Assembly (NCBI RefSeq): GCF_004563925.1
Contig: NZ_SPNJ01000001.1
Location: forward strand, 682,001-746,000
From: Herbaspirillum sp. 3R11
GTDB taxonomy: Bacteria > Pseudomonadota > Gammaproteobacteria > Burkholderiales > Burkholderiaceae_D
DNA length: 64,000 bases
Direction of reading: 5' to 3'
Positions 27,448 through 35,100 of the stretch are shown one piece after another. Numbering within the stretch: position 1 is the stretch's first letter; each line of letters starts with the position of its first letter. The translations under genes were made by a program, and so were the position numbers. Under the pieces are notes generated by a model. That model was not told where the DNA came from. It was given only the letters and a program-made list of their open reading frames with translations, and did not search any database.

Positions 27448-28280
27448 TGCGTTTGATGACCGTCTCCTTCGGACGCGCGCTGCTGTCGCAGCTGCATATC
27501 CGCATGTTGCTGCTGACGGTGCTGCCGTTCGTGATGTCCATCGTTCTCTGGGGCGTGGCGCTGTGGCTCGGCCTGCAGCCGATGATCGACTGGCTGCAGG
27601 ATTACTTCGTCGGCCACAACGGCTTCGGCGTGGCCGGCTCCATTCTCAGCTGGTTCAACATGGGCGCGCTCAAGACCGTGATCGTGCCGCTGATCGCCAT
27701 GTGGGCCTTGCTGCCGCTGATGATCCTGACGGCGCTGGTGTTCGTCGGCTTGTGGGCGGTGCCGGCGATCGCACGCCACGTCGGCGGTCGTCACTACGCG
27801 CATCTTGAGCAGCGTCACGGCGGTTCGGTGGCGGGCAGTCTGTGGACCTCGTTGTGGTGCTTTGCGGTGTTCGTGTTCGGCTGGATCGTGACCTTGCCGC
27901 TGTCGATTTTCCCGCCGCTGGCGTTCGTGATCCATCCCTTGCTGTGGGGCTGGCTGACGTATCGCGTGATGGCCTACGACACGCTGGCCGACTACGCCAC
28001 GTCGGAAGAACGCCGCGCCATCCTGCATGCGCATCGCTGGCCGTTGCTGCTGGTCGGCGCCATCGCCGGCACCATGGGCGCCGCGCCTACGCTGCTTTGG
28101 CTGGGCGGCGCGTTGTCGGTGATTTTCTTTCCGATACTGGCGGCCGGCGCGATCTGGCTGTACGTGCTGGTGTTCGTCTTCACCGGTCTGTGGTTCCAAT
28201 ACTATTGTCTGGAAGCGCTGAGCAGATTGCGCGCCGCAGCCAGCACCGATGCGGTTCCCGCTTCCGTCGCCGCCAACTGA
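27447..28280 (+). CDS. EI24-domain integral membrane protein
   Basis: A 277-residue protein with six or so hydrophobic segments, resembling the EI24/CysZ-like family (PF07264): WFNMGALKTVIVPLIAMWALLPLMIL, FAVFVFGWIVTLPLSIFPPL, and the conserved ...PLLWGWLTYRVMAYD... . Some family members (CysZ) move sulfate but this assignment would be weak here, as the neighbours point to envelope lipids. The ATG at 27447 overlaps the upstream TGA. It is the last gene of the four-gene coupled operon. Confidence 0.8.
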   Translation: MRLMTVSFGRALLSQLHIRMLLLTVLPFVMSIVLWGVALWLGLQPMIDWLQDYFVGHNGFGVAGSILSWFNMGALKTVIVPLIAMWALLPLMILTALVFVGLWAVPAIARHVGGRHYAHLEQRHGGSVAGSLWTSLWCFAVFVFGWIVTLPLSIFPPLAFVIHPLLWGWLTYRVMAYDTLADYATSEERRAILHAHRWPLLLVGAIAGTMGAAPTLLWLGGALSVIFFPILAAGAIWLYVLVFVFTGLWFQYYCLEALSRLRAAASTDAVPASVAAN

Positions 28281-28352
28281 GCGGCGCGCAGCCGGATTAT
28301 CCGGATCAGGGCATAATTCCGGGTTATCACCTGCAGAAGCGAACGGATATTT

Positions 28353-29159
28353 ATGGCTATCGGACTCATCATCATCGGCGACGAAATCCTTTCCGGAAAA
28401 CGCGTCGACAAACATTTCCCCAAAGTACTTGAACTGCTCACCGCGCGCGGCCTGCAACTGGCCTGGGTGGAGTATGTGGGCGACGATCCCGAACGCATCA
28501 CCAACACGCTCAGGCGCACTTTCGCCAGCGAAGACATCGTGTTTTGCACCGGCGGCATCGGCGCCACACCCGACGATCACACGCGTCAATGCGCGGCGGC
28601 GGCGCTGGGCGTCGGGCTCGTACTGCATCCCGACGCCAAGGTGAAAATCCAGGAGCGTATCGCCGACACCGCACGCGAAGCCGGCATCACGCCGGTGTTC
28701 GATGCGCCGGAAAACCTGCATCGTCTGAAGATGGGCGAGTTCCCGGCCGGCTCCTCGATCATCCCCAATCCGTTCAACAAGATTCCCGGCTTCTTTGTGC
28801 CGAACGTCAGCGGCGAGGGCACGCACTATTTCGCGCCGGGCTTTCCGGTCATGGCGTGGCCGATGTTTGAATGGGTGCTCGATACCCACTATGCGCACCT
28901 GTTCCACCGCGTCGCGCGTGCGGAAAAGTCGGTGCTGGTATTCGAGATGCCGGAGTCGACGTTGACGCCGCTCATGGAAGCCATCGAGGCGGAGTTTGCG
29001 CTCGTGAAGGTCTTCAGCTTGCCGCACGTGGGCGACGACAAGACGCGTCGCCACATCGACCTTGGCGTAAAAGGCGAGCCGTCACAGGTGGAAGATGCCT
29101 TCCGCAAGATGGAAGAGGGCCTGCGCCAGTTGAAGGCGGATTACCAGCAAGCAAGCTGA
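28353..29159 (+). CDS. CinA-like molybdopterin-binding-fold protein
   Basis: A 268-residue cytoplasmic protein consisting of the MoaB/Mog-like competence-damage (CinA N-terminal) domain: AIGLIIIGDEILSGKRVDKHFP at the start, DIVFCTGGIGATPDDHTRQ as the nucleotide/phosphate loop, and a C-terminal FAPGFPVMAWPMFEWVLD segment. The C-terminal CinA amidohydrolase domain (NMN deamidase) is absent. Function therefore uncertain. It ends convergently on the candidate small RNA. Confidence 0.88.
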   Translation: MAIGLIIIGDEILSGKRVDKHFPKVLELLTARGLQLAWVEYVGDDPERITNTLRRTFASEDIVFCTGGIGATPDDHTRQCAAAALGVGLVLHPDAKVKIQERIADTAREAGITPVFDAPENLHRLKMGEFPAGSSIIPNPFNKIPGFFVPNVSGEGTHYFAPGFPVMAWPMFEWVLDTHYAHLFHRVARAEKSVLVFEMPESTLTPLMEAIEAEFALVKVFSLPHVGDDKTRRHIDLGVKGEPSQVEDAFRKMEEGLRQLKADYQQAS

Positions 29160-29191
29160 ACTGAATTGAGTCAGAGATGAATGCCGCGGGC

Positions 29192-29219
29192 AAAAAAATG
29201 CCCCGGCTCACCGAGGCAT
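29192..29219 (-). terminator. Terminator of the candidate small RNA
   Basis: Minus strand: ATGCCTCGG-TGAG-CCGGGGCAT followed by TTTTTTT. Stem 29198-29206 with 29211-29219, tetraloop 29207-29210, U run 29198-29192. It could also catch the convergent CinA-like gene less efficiently. Confidence 0.88.
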
Positions 29220-29346
29220 CAGAAACGGTATCTTAGGAGGAAATCAGATACCGAGGAGACAAAGATTGCTCTGAGGCGCTACGGGTAGAACGGGATACGC
29301 CTCATTGCTGAATAACGGGCATTGCACAAGCACTACTTGCAACCAC
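29192..29346 (-). ncRNA. Candidate small RNA with an anti-Shine-Dalgarno loop
   Basis: On the minus strand, a promoter at 29381-29353 is followed by ~155 nt ending in a clean terminator. The central hairpin is a perfect 8-bp stem (CGGTATCT/AGATACCG, 29226-29253) whose 12-nt loop read on the minus strand is GATTTCCTCCTA, holding CCTCCT, complementary to a Shine-Dalgarno sequence. A second CTCCT lies just before the stem. The terminator stem at 29198-29219 pairs fully only in the minus-strand RNA (one U-G wobble; an A-C mismatch in the other sense) and ends in seven Us. No reading frame explains it. Candidate only; the 5' end is estimated. Confidence 0.7.
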
Positions 29347-29352
29347 TTGCAG

Positions 29353-29381
29353 AGAATCTTGCAGCGTTACAACTGTGTCAA
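29353..29381 (-). promoter_or_regulatory. Candidate sigma-70 promoter of the small RNA
   Basis: Minus strand: TTGACA (29381-29376), a 17-nt spacer, GATTCT (29358-29353). The -35 is perfect, the -10 weak. It lies right after the phaP terminator. Confidence 0.55.
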
Positions 29382-29398
29382 CAAACCTGTAAAGCAAA

Positions 29399-29438
29399 CC
29401 GGGCAGAGCAATCATCATAACGAATATTGTCTGCCCGG
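29399..29438 (-). terminator. Stem-loop downstream of phaP, likely terminator
   Basis: CCGGGCAGA (29399-29407) pairs with TCTGCCCGG (29430-29438), extended by CAAT/ATTG after one bulged base. On the minus strand it is followed by TTTGCTTT, a weak U tract. Confidence 0.65.
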
Positions 29439-29469
29439 GTGTTGTTCAAACTCGATTTATTCGTTGAAA

Positions 29470-30033
29470 TTATTTCTTGCTGCGGCTTGTTGCTTTTACG
29501 GTCGCTTGCGACAACTGATCGACGGCGCTGGATACATTGGCTTCCAGTGCCTCGCTCGCTTGCTTGGCGCTCTTGGTGAATTGCTCGTAGCCGGCGTTGA
29601 AGTTACCGATGGTTGTCTTGACGAAGGTGATCGCGTTTTCCGAGCCGGCCGGGGCGTTCTTGGAGGCTTCGTCGATCAGCGAAATCACCTTGCGATTGAC
29701 TTCAGCCAGTTGCGCTTCCGCAGTCTTGGTCAGTTCGGCTTGCGTGGTCGACACGATGCCGGCCAGATGGCGGCCATAAGCCAGGCTCTTTTCGACGCTA
29801 GGCTGAGCCTGTGCGCTCGAGAACGAGAAGAATTCCTGTGCATCCTTGGCGGTCAGCAGCTTCTGTGTCGCTTCGCGGGATTCTTCCAGGGAAGATTTGG
29901 TGGCTTTCAGGTTCAGGTCGACCAGCTTTTCGACGCCCTCGAAGGTCTTGTTGGCGAACTGCGTGAACAGTGCGATTTGCGCTTCGAAGTTCGCTTTGGT
30001 TGCGGCGGAGAATTGTTCGGTGAGAGTCGTCAT
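29470..30033 (-). CDS. phaP: Phasin-family PHB granule protein
   Basis: A 187-residue phasin (phasin_2/PhaP type): TLTEQFSAATKANFEAQIALFTQFANKTFEGVEKLVDLNL, then ATKSSLEESREATQKLL and a long amphipathic helical region ending in the basic tail TVKATSRSKK. Phasins coat polyhydroxybutyrate granules and set their size. AAAGGA lies before the start. An upstream dyad (30113-30127) may be the site of the PHB-responsive repressor PhaR. Confidence 0.95.
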   Translation of the reverse strand: MTTLTEQFSAATKANFEAQIALFTQFANKTFEGVEKLVDLNLKATKSSLEESREATQKLLTAKDAQEFFSFSSAQAQPSVEKSLAYGRHLAGIVSTTQAELTKTAEAQLAEVNRKVISLIDEASKNAPAGSENAITFVKTTIGNFNAGYEQFTKSAKQASEALEANVSSAVDQLSQATVKATSRSKK

Positions 30034-30112
30034 TTTGCGTAGTCCTTTGGTCCGGTATCAAGATTGAATGGAATGGGTCAGGGGAAAATGCACGCTATTG
30101 TTGGACACTCTT

Positions 30113-30127
30113 TTGTGCGGTGCACAA
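30113..30127. promoter_or_regulatory. Dyad upstream of phaP, possible PhaR operator
   Basis: TTGTGC-GGT-GCACAA, a perfect 6-bp dyad about 80 nt upstream of the phaP start. TGC/GCA-type dyads are recognised by the phasin repressor PhaR in related bacteria; the assignment here is inference from position and symmetry. Confidence 0.45.
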
Positions 30128-30292
30128 TTCTGATTTTAGGTGAAAACACCAGCATGTCAATAGGTTTGCCGACGATTTGCAAAAAGATTGTTAGCCAGTT
30201 TCTGTATATGGGAAACATACTTCCGAGTCGGTTTTTTTTTGAGAGTGATGTGACCTATGTCAGTCCAGAGAACTCCTATTGAAATTCAGTTT

Positions 30293-30320
30293 TTGAGAGC
30301 CTATTGTTGAGAGCCTATTA
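30293..30320. repeat. 14-bp tandem duplication over the start of the deacetylase-like gene
   Basis: TTGAGAGCCTATTG (30293-30306) is followed at once by TTGAGAGCCTATTA (30307-30320). The copies differ in the last base only. The TTG start codons of the downstream gene lie in and at the junction of the two copies. Confidence 0.9.
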
Positions 30321-31209
30321 CAGCGACCATTTCGTTCTGCCGCTCCCGGCCGGGCATCGTTTCCCGATGATCAAGTATCGCCTCATCCGTGAAGGTGCGG
30401 CGCGCGCCGTGGCGGATCTGGAATTCCACGAAGCCCAGGCCGCCACTGACGGCGTGCTGGCGCTGGCGCATCATCCGCGCTATGTCGATCTGGTCTCGCG
30501 CGGCGCGTTGCCGGAGCAGGTGCAAAAGGACATCGGCTTTCCCTGGTCGCTTGAGATGGTCGAGCGTTCGCGCCGATCCGCAGGGGCCACCATCGCCGCC
30601 TGCCGCAGCGCCATGGAGCAGGGCGTGGCGGTCAACCTGGCCGGCGGCACGCATCACGCCTATGCCGATCGCGGCGCCGGCTTTTGCGTGTTCAACGACG
30701 CCGCCGTCGCTGCGCGCCTGATGCAGGCTGAACGTCGCGCTGCACGCGTGGCGATCGTCGACCTCGACGTCCATCAAGGCAACGGTACTGCATCGATTCT
30801 GGCGACGGACGATTCGGTGTTCACCTTATCGCTGCACGGCGAACGCAACTATCCATTCGAAAAAGAACGCAGCGATCTCGATGTCGGCTTGCCCGACGGC
30901 GTCGGCGACGCCGACTACCTGGCGGCGCTAGAGGCGGCGTTGGCGCAGCTGATGGCGCGCTTCGACCCGCAACTCATCATTTACCTGGCCGGCGCCGATC
31001 CGCACGAAGGCGACCGCCTCGGACGCATGAAACTGAGCATGGCCGGCATGGCGGCGCGCGACACGCTGGTGTTCGAACTGGGCCGTCAGCAAAAAATTCC
31101 GATCGCGGTTACGATGGCGGGCGGTTACGGAAAAAACATCGAAGACACCGTCGCCGTCCACGTACAAACAATAACGCTTGCCAGTCGATACGCTGCCGAC
31201 TGGAACTGA
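30304..31209 (+). CDS. Histone deacetylase-family (acetoin utilisation/HDAC11-like) hydrolase
   Basis: A ~301-residue zinc deacetylase of the arginase/deacetylase fold: LAGGTHHAYADRGAGFCVFND (active-site His pair), VAIVDLDVHQGNGT (zinc ligands Asp and His), YLAGADPHEGDRLGRMKLS (third ligand Asp) and MAGGYGKNIEDTV. Natural substrates of bacterial members are acetylated small molecules or proteins. The conserved N-terminus (AYYSDHFVLPLPAGHRFPM) requires a TTG start at 30304 or 30307, since no ATG comes before residue 22 and an in-frame stop lies at 30280. Confidence 0.9.
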   Translation: MLRAYYSDHFVLPLPAGHRFPMIKYRLIREGAARAVADLEFHEAQAATDGVLALAHHPRYVDLVSRGALPEQVQKDIGFPWSLEMVERSRRSAGATIAACRSAMEQGVAVNLAGGTHHAYADRGAGFCVFNDAAVAARLMQAERRAARVAIVDLDVHQGNGTASILATDDSVFTLSLHGERNYPFEKERSDLDVGLPDGVGDADYLAALEAALAQLMARFDPQLIIYLAGADPHEGDRLGRMKLSMAGMAARDTLVFELGRQQKIPIAVTMAGGYGKNIEDTVAVHVQTITLASRYAADWN

Positions 31210-31273
31210 GCCCCGGAGCCAAAACGTTCACCGCACTCCGGCGCAGACTTCCCGCAGTGTGTTTTGGATAACT

Positions 31274-32188
31274 ATGACTCGCATCGCCGCCGGCGCCGCC
31301 CAGGACAAAGGTTCCTGGAATCCCCTGTTGCTCAATCTCGTTCCGCTGTCCTTTGTGCTGATCTGGAGCACCGGCTTCATCGTCGCCAAGTTCGGCCTGC
31401 CGTATGCGCCGCCGCTGACCTTTTTGATCCTGCGCTTCGTCGGCGTGCTGATCTTCCTCGTGCCGCTGGTGCTGATCTTGCGCGCGCCGTGGCCGCAAGG
31501 GCGGCAGGTTGCACACATCTCCGTCGCCGGCGTGCTGTTGCATGCCGGTTATCTGGCCGGCGTGTGGAGCGCGATCAAGATGGGCATGCCGGCCGGGTTG
31601 ACCGCGTTGATCGTCGGCATGCAACCGGTACTCACGGCCTTCGCGGCGCCCTTCGTCGGCGAGCGCGTCAAGGGACGCCAATGGCTGGGACTGGGCTTAG
31701 GTTTGTGCGGCGTCGGGCTGGTGGTGGCCAACAAGATTTCACTGATCGGCTTGTCGTGGGAAGCGATTTCCCTGTGCGTCATGGCATTGGTGGCGATCAC
31801 CATCGGCACGCTGTATCAGAAACGCTTCTGCCCGCACTTCGACCTGCGTACCGGCACCATCGTGCAGTTCGTTGCGTCGTTGCTGGTGGTGCTGCCGTTC
31901 GCCATCGTCATGGAACACTTCGACCTGCATTTGCAGGCGGTCGCATGGACGCCGCAGTTCATCGGCGCCTTGTTGTGGTCCATCCTGGCGCTGTCGATCG
32001 GCGCCATCTTCCTCTTGTTTGCGTTGATCCGGCGCAGCGCTGCCACGGCCGTCACCAGCCTGCTGTACCTGACGCCACCGACCACTGCCGTGATGGCCTG
32101 GTTGATGTTCGGTGAAGTCTTCAGCGTGGTCGGCATCATCGGCATGGTGGTGGCCGTGATCGGCGTCGCTTTCGTGGTGCGCAAGTAA
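31274..32188 (+). CDS. DMT-superfamily (EamA) transporter
   Basis: A 304-residue inner-membrane protein with about ten hydrophobic helices in two EamA repeats: LVPLSFVLIWSTGFIVAKFGL begins the first, ISLCVMALVAITIGTLYQKRF the second. Typically exports metabolites or amino acids; the substrate cannot be read. The start at 31274 places the first helix ~20 residues in. Ends five bases from the convergent regulator gene. Confidence 0.9.
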   Translation: MTRIAAGAAQDKGSWNPLLLNLVPLSFVLIWSTGFIVAKFGLPYAPPLTFLILRFVGVLIFLVPLVLILRAPWPQGRQVAHISVAGVLLHAGYLAGVWSAIKMGMPAGLTALIVGMQPVLTAFAAPFVGERVKGRQWLGLGLGLCGVGLVVANKISLIGLSWEAISLCVMALVAITIGTLYQKRFCPHFDLRTGTIVQFVASLLVVLPFAIVMEHFDLHLQAVAWTPQFIGALLWSILALSIGAIFLLFALIRRSAATAVTSLLYLTPPTTAVMAWLMFGEVFSVVGIIGMVVAVIGVAFVVRK

Positions 32189-32193
32189 TCCGT

Positions 32194-33018
32194 TCAGACC
32201 GGCATCAAGGTGATCAGCTTCAGATCCGGCCTGTTCGCCACGCGGAAATTCACCTGCTGGTAAGTCAGCTCGCCCTGTACGGGATGGCGGAACAGGCGCT
32301 TGCCGCCTTCGCGTTCGACCACATCCTGCAGGCTCCAAGTGCGCTTGAACAGCGCACTGCGCGCCGATAATTCTTCCACCATCGTCTTGATCTGCGGATC
32401 GTCCAGGTACTGGCCGCAATCGGCGCGAAACTCCGCGACCAGGCGGCGTGCGCGCTGTTCCCAATCGGTGATCAGTTCTTGCGAGGCCGTGGTGCAAAAC
32501 GTGAAAAACAGCAGGTTGTCGTATTCACTGCCGGCGGTGAGCCAGCCGGTGAACAGCTTGCGCGCGGGCGCATTGCTGGCCAGCACATTCCAGTAGCGGT
32601 CCAGCACATACGCCGGCTGGCGGATGCTGCGCACGACCTCGAGGATTTCCGGCGCGATGCTTTCAGTGTGATCGTCCTGATGCACCGGATCCTTCTTTTC
32701 CGCCAGTTCAAACAGGTAGGTGCGCTTGGCGCGCGGCAGGTGCAGCGCATCGGCAATGCGCGCCAGCGCCTGCGGCGAAATCGAATCGGTGCGGCCTTGT
32801 TCTATCCAGGTGTACCAGGTCACGCTGATGCCGCACAGCTGCGCCACTTCTTCGCGCCGCAGTCCCGGTGTGCGGCGTCGGGTGCCGCGCGACAGATGGC
32901 CAAGTCCGGCCAGCGTCGGCGAGATCTGCTCGCGCTGCGATTTGATGAACTCGCCCAAGGCTTTGCGCTTGATGTCGGGTTTCGGGTTTTTATCCTGTCT
33001 GGTGTCGTCGGATGCCAT
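32194..33018 (-). CDS. Helix-turn-helix regulator with MmyB-like ligand domain
   Basis: A 274-residue XRE-family regulator. The N-terminal HTH covers LRREEVAQLCGISVTWYTWIEQGR, and the C-terminal part is the MmyB-like PAS-type ligand domain (QPAYVLDRYWNVLASNAPARKLFTGW...). Such proteins often control an adjacent divergent oxidoreductase or methyltransferase gene; here the divergent gene is the SAM methyltransferase at 33148. The start is ATG 33018; the longer reading starts in AT-rich intergenic DNA. Confidence 0.9.
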   Translation of the reverse strand: MASDDTRQDKNPKPDIKRKALGEFIKSQREQISPTLAGLGHLSRGTRRRTPGLRREEVAQLCGISVTWYTWIEQGRTDSISPQALARIADALHLPRAKRTYLFELAEKKDPVHQDDHTESIAPEILEVVRSIRQPAYVLDRYWNVLASNAPARKLFTGWLTAGSEYDNLLFFTFCTTASQELITDWEQRARRLVAEFRADCGQYLDDPQIKTMVEELSARSALFKRTWSLQDVVEREGGKRLFRHPVQGELTYQQVNFRVANRPDLKLITLMPV

Positions 33019-33147
33019 GGAGAGGGATTCAGGCTGTTGGTTTTGGTAATAGTATAAATGGTGAACTTGTACCAGCATACAGAACAACTAAACTTGCGTC
33101 TCCAGCCATCAATCACCACGTAAGCACATCAACTCAGGGAGCCAGGA

Positions 33148-33909
33148 ATGCGTAGCCACAATGAAGTGATTTCCGAACAATTCGGCACGACCGCCGCCTC
33201 ATATCTGACCAGCGCCGTCCACGCGCAGGGTGCGGATTTGCAAGACCTCGCGGCGTATGCCGCAGCCTATCCGCATGCCCGCGTACTGGATCTCGGCTGT
33301 GGTGGCGGCCACGCCAGTTTTGCAACGGCGCCGTTCGCCGCGCAAGTAGTCGCCTACGATTTGTCGGCACAGATGCTGGAAGTAGTGCGCGCTGCCGCTG
33401 TTGAACGCAAATTGCCGAATATTGAGGTGCAACAGGGCAGCGCCGACCGCCTGCCGTTCGCCGACGCTTCATTCGATGTCGTCTGTACACGCTTCAGCGC
33501 GCACCACTGGCGCAACCTGCCACAGGCCTTGCAGGAAGCCGCGCGCGTGTTGAAGCAGGGCGGCCGCTTCGTCGTGATCGACACTGCGGCACCCGTCGAT
33601 GTGTTAGCCGACACCTACATGCAGGGCATCGAACTGCTGCGCGACACCTCGCACGTGCGCAACGTCAGTCTGTCGTCATGGAAGAAACTGATCGCGCAGA
33701 CCGGCCTGCAGGTCGAGTTTTCCAAGAGCTGGAAACTGACGCTGGAATTCGCCTCCTGGGTCGCACGCATGCGCACTTCGCCGGAACACATCGTCGCCAT
33801 CAAGTCGCTGTGGCGCGCCGCACCGGCCGAAGTGCGCACCTACTTCAACGTGGCCGAGGATTATTCCTTCGACATCGACACTGTGCTGGTGGAGGCGATC
33901 AAGAAGTAA
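33148..33909 (+). CDS. Class I SAM-dependent methyltransferase
   Basis: A 253-residue methyltransferase. Motif I is ARVLDLGCGGGHASF, followed by acidic loop VVAYDLSAQMLEVVR and motif VQQGSADRLPFADASFDVVCTRFSAHH; the fold resembles UbiE/YcgJ small-molecule methyltransferases. Soluble, no signal. Substrate unknown. CAGGGAGCCAGGA precedes the start. Divergent from the MmyB-type regulator, which may control it. Confidence 0.92.
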   Translation: MRSHNEVISEQFGTTAASYLTSAVHAQGADLQDLAAYAAAYPHARVLDLGCGGGHASFATAPFAAQVVAYDLSAQMLEVVRAAAVERKLPNIEVQQGSADRLPFADASFDVVCTRFSAHHWRNLPQALQEAARVLKQGGRFVVIDTAAPVDVLADTYMQGIELLRDTSHVRNVSLSSWKKLIAQTGLQVEFSKSWKLTLEFASWVARMRTSPEHIVAIKSLWRAAPAEVRTYFNVAEDYSFDIDTVLVEAIKK

Positions 33910-34035
33910 CAGGCAGGCCAGGAATCATATGTAGTCCGACTTAAAGTGGGCTCAATAATATATTGGACCCGATGTGAGTCGGTGCTTATGCTGGGCGGCA
34001 TTTCCTTATGTCAGCGTCAGGCACGCCGCCCAGCC

Positions 34036-34944
34036 ATGAAAGCACTGCGCTCATCCGATTTCCTTGCCGTTCTGGCGCTCGCCACCGCGGCCCTGTTCTG
34101 GGCCGGCAACATGCTGGTCGGCAAAGCGCTCAACGAGCAGGTCGCGCCGCTGACGCTGGCGTTCTGGCGCTGGGTGCTGATCCTGACGATCCTGGCGCCG
34201 TTCGTGTGGCGCGACGTGGTACGTCATCGTGCTGAAATCCGTGCGGCTTTACCGCTGCTGAGCTTGCTGGCTTTGCTCGGCACCGGCTTGTACAACGCGC
34301 TGATTTTCGGTGCTTTGCATTTCACCAGCGCCACCAACGCGGCGTTGCTCAATTCCTCGATTCCGGTCTGGACCGTATTGCTCTCCGTGCTGCTGCACCG
34401 GCGTCGGCCGGGGCCCATGGAACTGCTAGGCGTCAGCGTCTCGCTGTGCGGTGTCGCCGCCATCATCAGCCATGGTTCGATCGCCGGCCTGGCAAGCTTC
34501 CAGCTCAATCGCGGCGACGCCTGGATGCTGGTTGCGATGGTGATGTGGAGTCTCTATCTGCTGCTGTTGCCGCTCCGCCCGCGCGTCTTGCCGAGCTTCT
34601 GTTTTTTGTGGGTCACGGGCGTGCTCGGATTGTTTGCATTGACTTTGCTGATGCTCGTCAACGGAGGCGGGGAGACGTTCGTTATACCGCTCAGCCGAAC
34701 CAGTGTGACCGGTGTTTTTTATCTGGCTGTTTTCCCCAGCATCCTGGCCACGCTCGTGTGCAACTACGGCATCGATCGCATTGGCGCCGTAAGGGCATCG
34801 CAATGCGTTCATCTGGTCCCGGTATTCGCCTCTGTTATCGCGATGGCCTGGCTGGGGGAGACGTTACACTGGTATCATGCTGTGGGTTTTATTTTCGTAC
34901 TGGCGGGTCTGTTTATAGCAAATCAGAGGTATCGCGACCGTTAA
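34036..34944 (+). CDS. DMT-superfamily (EamA) transporter
   Basis: A 302-residue inner-membrane protein with ten predicted helices in two EamA units (FLAVLALATAALFWAGNMLVGKAL first; WMLVAMVMWSLYLLLLPL second). It is not closely similar by eye to the transporter at 31274. The ATG at 34036 was chosen over the ORF's 33946 because the first helix then begins at residue 7. Substrate unknown; stands alone. Confidence 0.9.
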   Translation: MKALRSSDFLAVLALATAALFWAGNMLVGKALNEQVAPLTLAFWRWVLILTILAPFVWRDVVRHRAEIRAALPLLSLLALLGTGLYNALIFGALHFTSATNAALLNSSIPVWTVLLSVLLHRRRPGPMELLGVSVSLCGVAAIISHGSIAGLASFQLNRGDAWMLVAMVMWSLYLLLLPLRPRVLPSFCFLWVTGVLGLFALTLLMLVNGGGETFVIPLSRTSVTGVFYLAVFPSILATLVCNYGIDRIGAVRASQCVHLVPVFASVIAMAWLGETLHWYHAVGFIFVLAGLFIANQRYRDR

Positions 34945-35100
34945 AAAGTCGCGCGGGGTTTCCAAAAATTAAAAAAGCACACTTTTTCAAGAAAATTGAT
35001 TAAAAAGTTGCGCTAACTACCTAATTATCTTGCGATTTTCCCTTGGTTTGCTACACTGCCAACAGTTTCTTGTATGTATCAATCAGGGGGAGGTTCACCA

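Noticed and set aside
27369-29054. 561-codon open frame on - strand across three genes
   Set aside because: Runs antisense through the EI24 and CinA-like genes; composition (His/Gln/Arg rich) is typical of an antisense frame.
29226-29253. Hairpin with AGGAGG loop as a plus-strand ribosome-site switch
   Set aside because: No start codon or gene follows on the plus strand, while the terminator pairing favours the minus strand.
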